From Thermoproteota archaeon (GTDB taxonomy: Archaea; Thermoproteota; Korarchaeia; Korarchaeales; Korarchaeaceae): DNA of 7,103 nucleotides. The notes under the pieces are model-generated. The model had not been told where the DNA came from. It searched no databases and saw only the letters and a program-made list of their open reading frames with translations. The stretch is from the NCBI GenBank assembly GCA_011042755.1, contig DRBY01000030.1:1-7103 (forward strand), read 5' to 3'. Positions 5,314 through 7,103 of the stretch are shown piece by piece; within the stretch, counting starts at the first letter, position 1, and each line of letters opens with the position of its first letter. A program made the translations under genes and the position numbers.

Positions 5314-6216
5314 ATGAGCCCGATAGAACTCGTAGTGCCGGTGTTCTCGCTCATAGCGGTTGGCTGGCTCCTCGCCAAGATAGGGCTGGCCGGAGACAAC
5401 TGGGTCTCTGCCCTAAACGACTACGCTTACTACGTCGCGTTCCCGGCCCTCATGCTAGCCAGCCTTGCCACGAGGCCCCTCTCTGGCCTGGGAGCGATGA
5501 TAGTCGCGAATGCAGCCTACCTCGTAGTCTCGATGGGGCTGGCCTTCCTGACATCAAGGGTTCTTCGACTCGACAGGACGCTGACCGCGACACTCGTGTT
5601 CTCCGGGAGCTTTGGGAACATAGTCTACATGGGTTTCCCCTTAGCAGAGAGGGCCTTTGGGGATTTTGGGCTCACGCTCGCGGCCGGCATAGCCTCCACA
5701 CACCTCGCTGTAATGTTGTCCATAGGCCTGGCGCTCGCGCAGGCAGTCACGCTGGGGAGAGTTGACGTCTCCGGCATAGCCAAGAGGGTAGGAAAGGTGC
5801 CGCTGTTCTGGGCGGCCGCGGCCGGTCTCCTCTTGTCTACCCTCGAGCCCAAGTTTCCAGAGCTGGTGGTCTACCCCCTCCAGTCTCTCGGGAGGTCTGC
5901 CTCTCCTGTGGCGCTCTTCGCTCTAGGCGCCTTTCTGGGAAATCGGGGCCTAGGTACTAAGATTTCTAGACCGCTGACCGTGTCGGCGTACAAGCTGATA
6001 GTCCTGCCGGTGATAGCCTACGCCCTCTCGGCTGCGGCGGGGCTTCAGGGGGCTCAGATGGGCTGCACGCTACTCCTCTCTGCTGCGCCCTTGGCTGTAA
6101 CGAACTTCGTCGTTGCGGACAAGTTCCAGCTTGACAGAGAGGCTGTGGCGGCGGCTATAGTCCTGTCAACGCTCTGCTCCGTGCTCACGCTCTCCGCACT
6201 GGCGGTTCTCCTGTGA
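5314..6216 (+). CDS. AEC (auxin efflux carrier) family permease
   Basis: This 300-residue membrane protein has about 10 hydrophobic helices in two groups of five, roughly at 4-24, 37-54, 62-82, 90-112, 119-146, 163-176, 197-212, 222-242, 249-267 and 277-299. This matches the Mem_trans/AEC fold and its usual length of about 300. Helix-break features of the family are visible: YYVAFPALMLASLA (39-52), SGSFGNIVYMGFPL (97-110), SPVALFALGAFLG (197-209) and APLAVTNFVVADKF (258-271). Prokaryotic relatives carry organic acids such as malate or malonate, or other anions; the plant-hormone name reflects homology only. The ATG at 5314 is preferred over a GTG at 5296 because the hydrophobic domain starts at once, and the TATA-like box at 5275-5282 would put the transcription start downstream of 5296. 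It converges on the HAD gene with only 9 bp between stop codons. Confidence 0.87.
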   Translation: MSPIELVVPVFSLIAVGWLLAKIGLAGDNWVSALNDYAYYVAFPALMLASLATRPLSGLGAMIVANAAYLVVSMGLAFLTSRVLRLDRTLTATLVFSGSFGNIVYMGFPLAERAFGDFGLTLAAGIASTHLAVMLSIGLALAQAVTLGRVDVSGIAKRVGKVPLFWAAAAGLLLSTLEPKFPELVVYPLQSLGRSASPVALFALGAFLGNRGLGTKISRPLTVSAYKLIVLPVIAYALSAAAGLQGAQMGCTLLLSAAPLAVTNFVVADKFQLDREAVAAAIVLSTLCSVLTLSALAVLL

Positions 6217-6225
6217 CCTCCACAG

Positions 6226-6930
6226 TTACCCCAGGATTGCCCTGACTGCCCGAGGCAGGGACCTGAAGTCGGAGACGACCGCGTCGGCCGCCCCGTGATC
6301 GCGCCCGGGCTCCCCCAACAGGATCGCTTTGATGCCAGAGGCCCTGGCCCCGATCACGTCGTCCACGAGCTCGTCTCCAACCATCACGGCCTCGCTCGCT
6401 CTGGCTTCAAGGGCTTCTAGGGCCCTCTTGAAGATCTTCGGGTGCGGCTTGCGAAGCCCCACCTCGTAGGAAGTGACCACAGCCTCGAAGTAGTCTATGA
6501 GCCCGTGTCTCTCTAGAGACTCAACGACCATCGGCCCGTAGGTAACGTTAGACACCACGGCGAGCCTAAACTCCTGGGACAGCTCTTCGAGCGCCTCCCT
6601 CACTCCATCCCTCGGTCTGGTGAACTCGACGTAGGGTCTCGAGTACGCCACTAGGTGCCGATCGGTCACGACGGGCTCCAAACCAAGTTCAGCCAAGAAT
6701 TCGGCTATGTCTCTCTCTGCTGGCACCTCCTCCAGCGTCGTTACCCTCTTCCAGTTCGTTCTGGCCCAGTAGTCTGAGAAGATCTCGACGAACCTCTCCA
6801 GCTCTTCCTCTGAGGGCCTCACGCCCGAGGCCTCGAGTAAGCCCTTCACCCTCGCCCTCCTGAACGCCTCAATGGGCTTGAAGGGCTCGATTATCGTACC
6901 CCACATGTCTATCAGGACGGACCCGGCCAA
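6226..6930 (-). CDS. HAD-superfamily hydrolase
   Basis: This 234-residue soluble protein has all four HAD motifs: motif I LIDMWGTI with nucleophile D8; a helical cap of type C1 (about 17-100); motif II VVSNVT with S127; motif III K161 in GLRKPHPKIF; and motif IV GDELVDD with D186, D190 and D191 for Mg2+. The order and spacing fit the phosphoglycolate phosphatase/haloacid dehalogenase-like group. The residue two after the nucleophile is W10, where phosphatases usually have the general-acid Asp; DxWGT variants are known among archaeal and bacterial HADs, so the reaction is uncertain. It starts at TTG 6930, supported by GAGGTGGT 4-5 nt upstream and by an in-frame TGA just before. It is separated by 9 bp from the upstream metallophosphoesterase and is surely co-transcribed with it. 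Confidence 0.88.
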   Translation of the reverse strand: MAGSVLIDMWGTIIEPFKPIEAFRRARVKGLLEASGVRPSEEELERFVEIFSDYWARTNWKRVTTLEEVPAERDIAEFLAELGLEPVVTDRHLVAYSRPYVEFTRPRDGVREALEELSQEFRLAVVSNVTYGPMVVESLERHGLIDYFEAVVTSYEVGLRKPHPKIFKRALEALEARASEAVMVGDELVDDVIGARASGIKAILLGEPGRDHGAADAVVSDFRSLPRAVRAILG

Positions 6931-6939
6931 GTTACCACC

Positions 6940-7103
6940 TCAGGGCAGCCCAGGCCTACCGGCCTTCGAAACCTTAGCCTCGAGGATCTTCCCCTCTTTC
7001 AGCTTCAGAGAGCAGTACCAGCCCCTGCTCGCCGGCCCTGGGTTCACGACGAGAGTTCTCCCCATCCTCTCCATGCCAGCCGACTCGTGTATGTGCCCGC
7101 AGA
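6940..7103 (-). CDS. Calcineurin-like metallophosphoesterase, C-terminal fragment
   Basis: The last 53 codons of a minus-strand gene enter from the right edge and end at TGA (6942-6940). They begin CGHIHESAG, the G-H-x-H metal-binding motif of the calcineurin-like phosphoesterase family, followed by GRTLVVNPGPASRG (14-27), the family's usual strand-loop with N-P-G. A final beta region (WYCSLKLKEGKILEAKV) ends the fold. These are dinuclear-metal enzymes hydrolysing phosphomono- or diesters; this short Icc/YfcE-like type is common in archaea. The N-terminal metal ligands lie outside the window, so activity and substrate cannot be judged. Its TGA stop is embedded in the TGAGGTGG that serves as the SD of the HAD gene, indicating translational coupling of two phosphate-ester hydrolases. 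Confidence 0.8.
   Translation of the reverse strand, partial: CGHIHESAGMERMGRTLVVNPGPASRGWYCSLKLKEGKILEAKVSKAGRPGLP

Noticed and set aside
1..7103. CRISPR array, insertion sequence or prophage signal
   Set aside because: No regularly spaced repeats, transposase motifs, terminal inverted repeats with target duplications, or phage genes were seen.

Overview
The window looks like chromosomal DNA from an archaeon, probably thermophilic; the lineage is uncertain. The evidence is archaeal-style start regions, with TATA-like boxes about 25-35 bases upstream of several start codons, and some genes that look leaderless. Others have Shine-Dalgarno (SD) sequences such as GGAGGTG, GAGGTGGT and GTGATC, which match the 3' end of archaeal 16S rRNA. 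TTG and GTG starts are used, AGG and ATA codons are frequent, and the genes are short and tightly packed. The DNA is GC-rich by eye, with AT-rich patches mainly at promoters.

Layout, left to right. Positions 1-79 (-) hold the first 26 codons of a nitrilase-type carbon-nitrogen hydrolase that leaves the window. It is divergent from a 12-helix major facilitator transporter (199-1455, +). A small, unrecognised 90-residue protein follows (1502-1774, -), with its own promoter. A gene-poor stretch (1775-2043) carries a nested inverted repeat. A second, different major facilitator transporter (2044-3219, -) is divergent from a class I SAM-dependent methyltransferase (3254-4006, +), with only about 34 bp between their likely starts. 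Next comes a VapBC-type toxin-antitoxin operon on the minus strand: a ribbon-helix-helix antitoxin (4660-4968) followed by a PIN-domain toxin (4269-4682). It has a clear TATA box and a palindromic operator candidate. After a non-coding stretch with strong hairpins (5001-5274) lies an AEC-family permease (5314-6216, +). It converges within 9 bp on a HAD hydrolase (6226-6930, -), which is the downstream partner of a calcineurin-like metallophosphoesterase whose C-terminal 53 residues are visible (6940-7103, -).

Functional reading. Only two units are obviously co-expressed: the vapBC pair and the metallophosphoesterase-HAD pair. The three transporters belong to three separate transcription units, and nothing here identifies their substrates. 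I see no rRNA, tRNA, CRISPR array or insertion sequence. I found no convincing new multi-gene system. The most informative points are the compact autoregulatory vapBC promoter, the orphan 90-residue protein, the shared divergent promoter at 3217-3225, and two structured non-coding patches.
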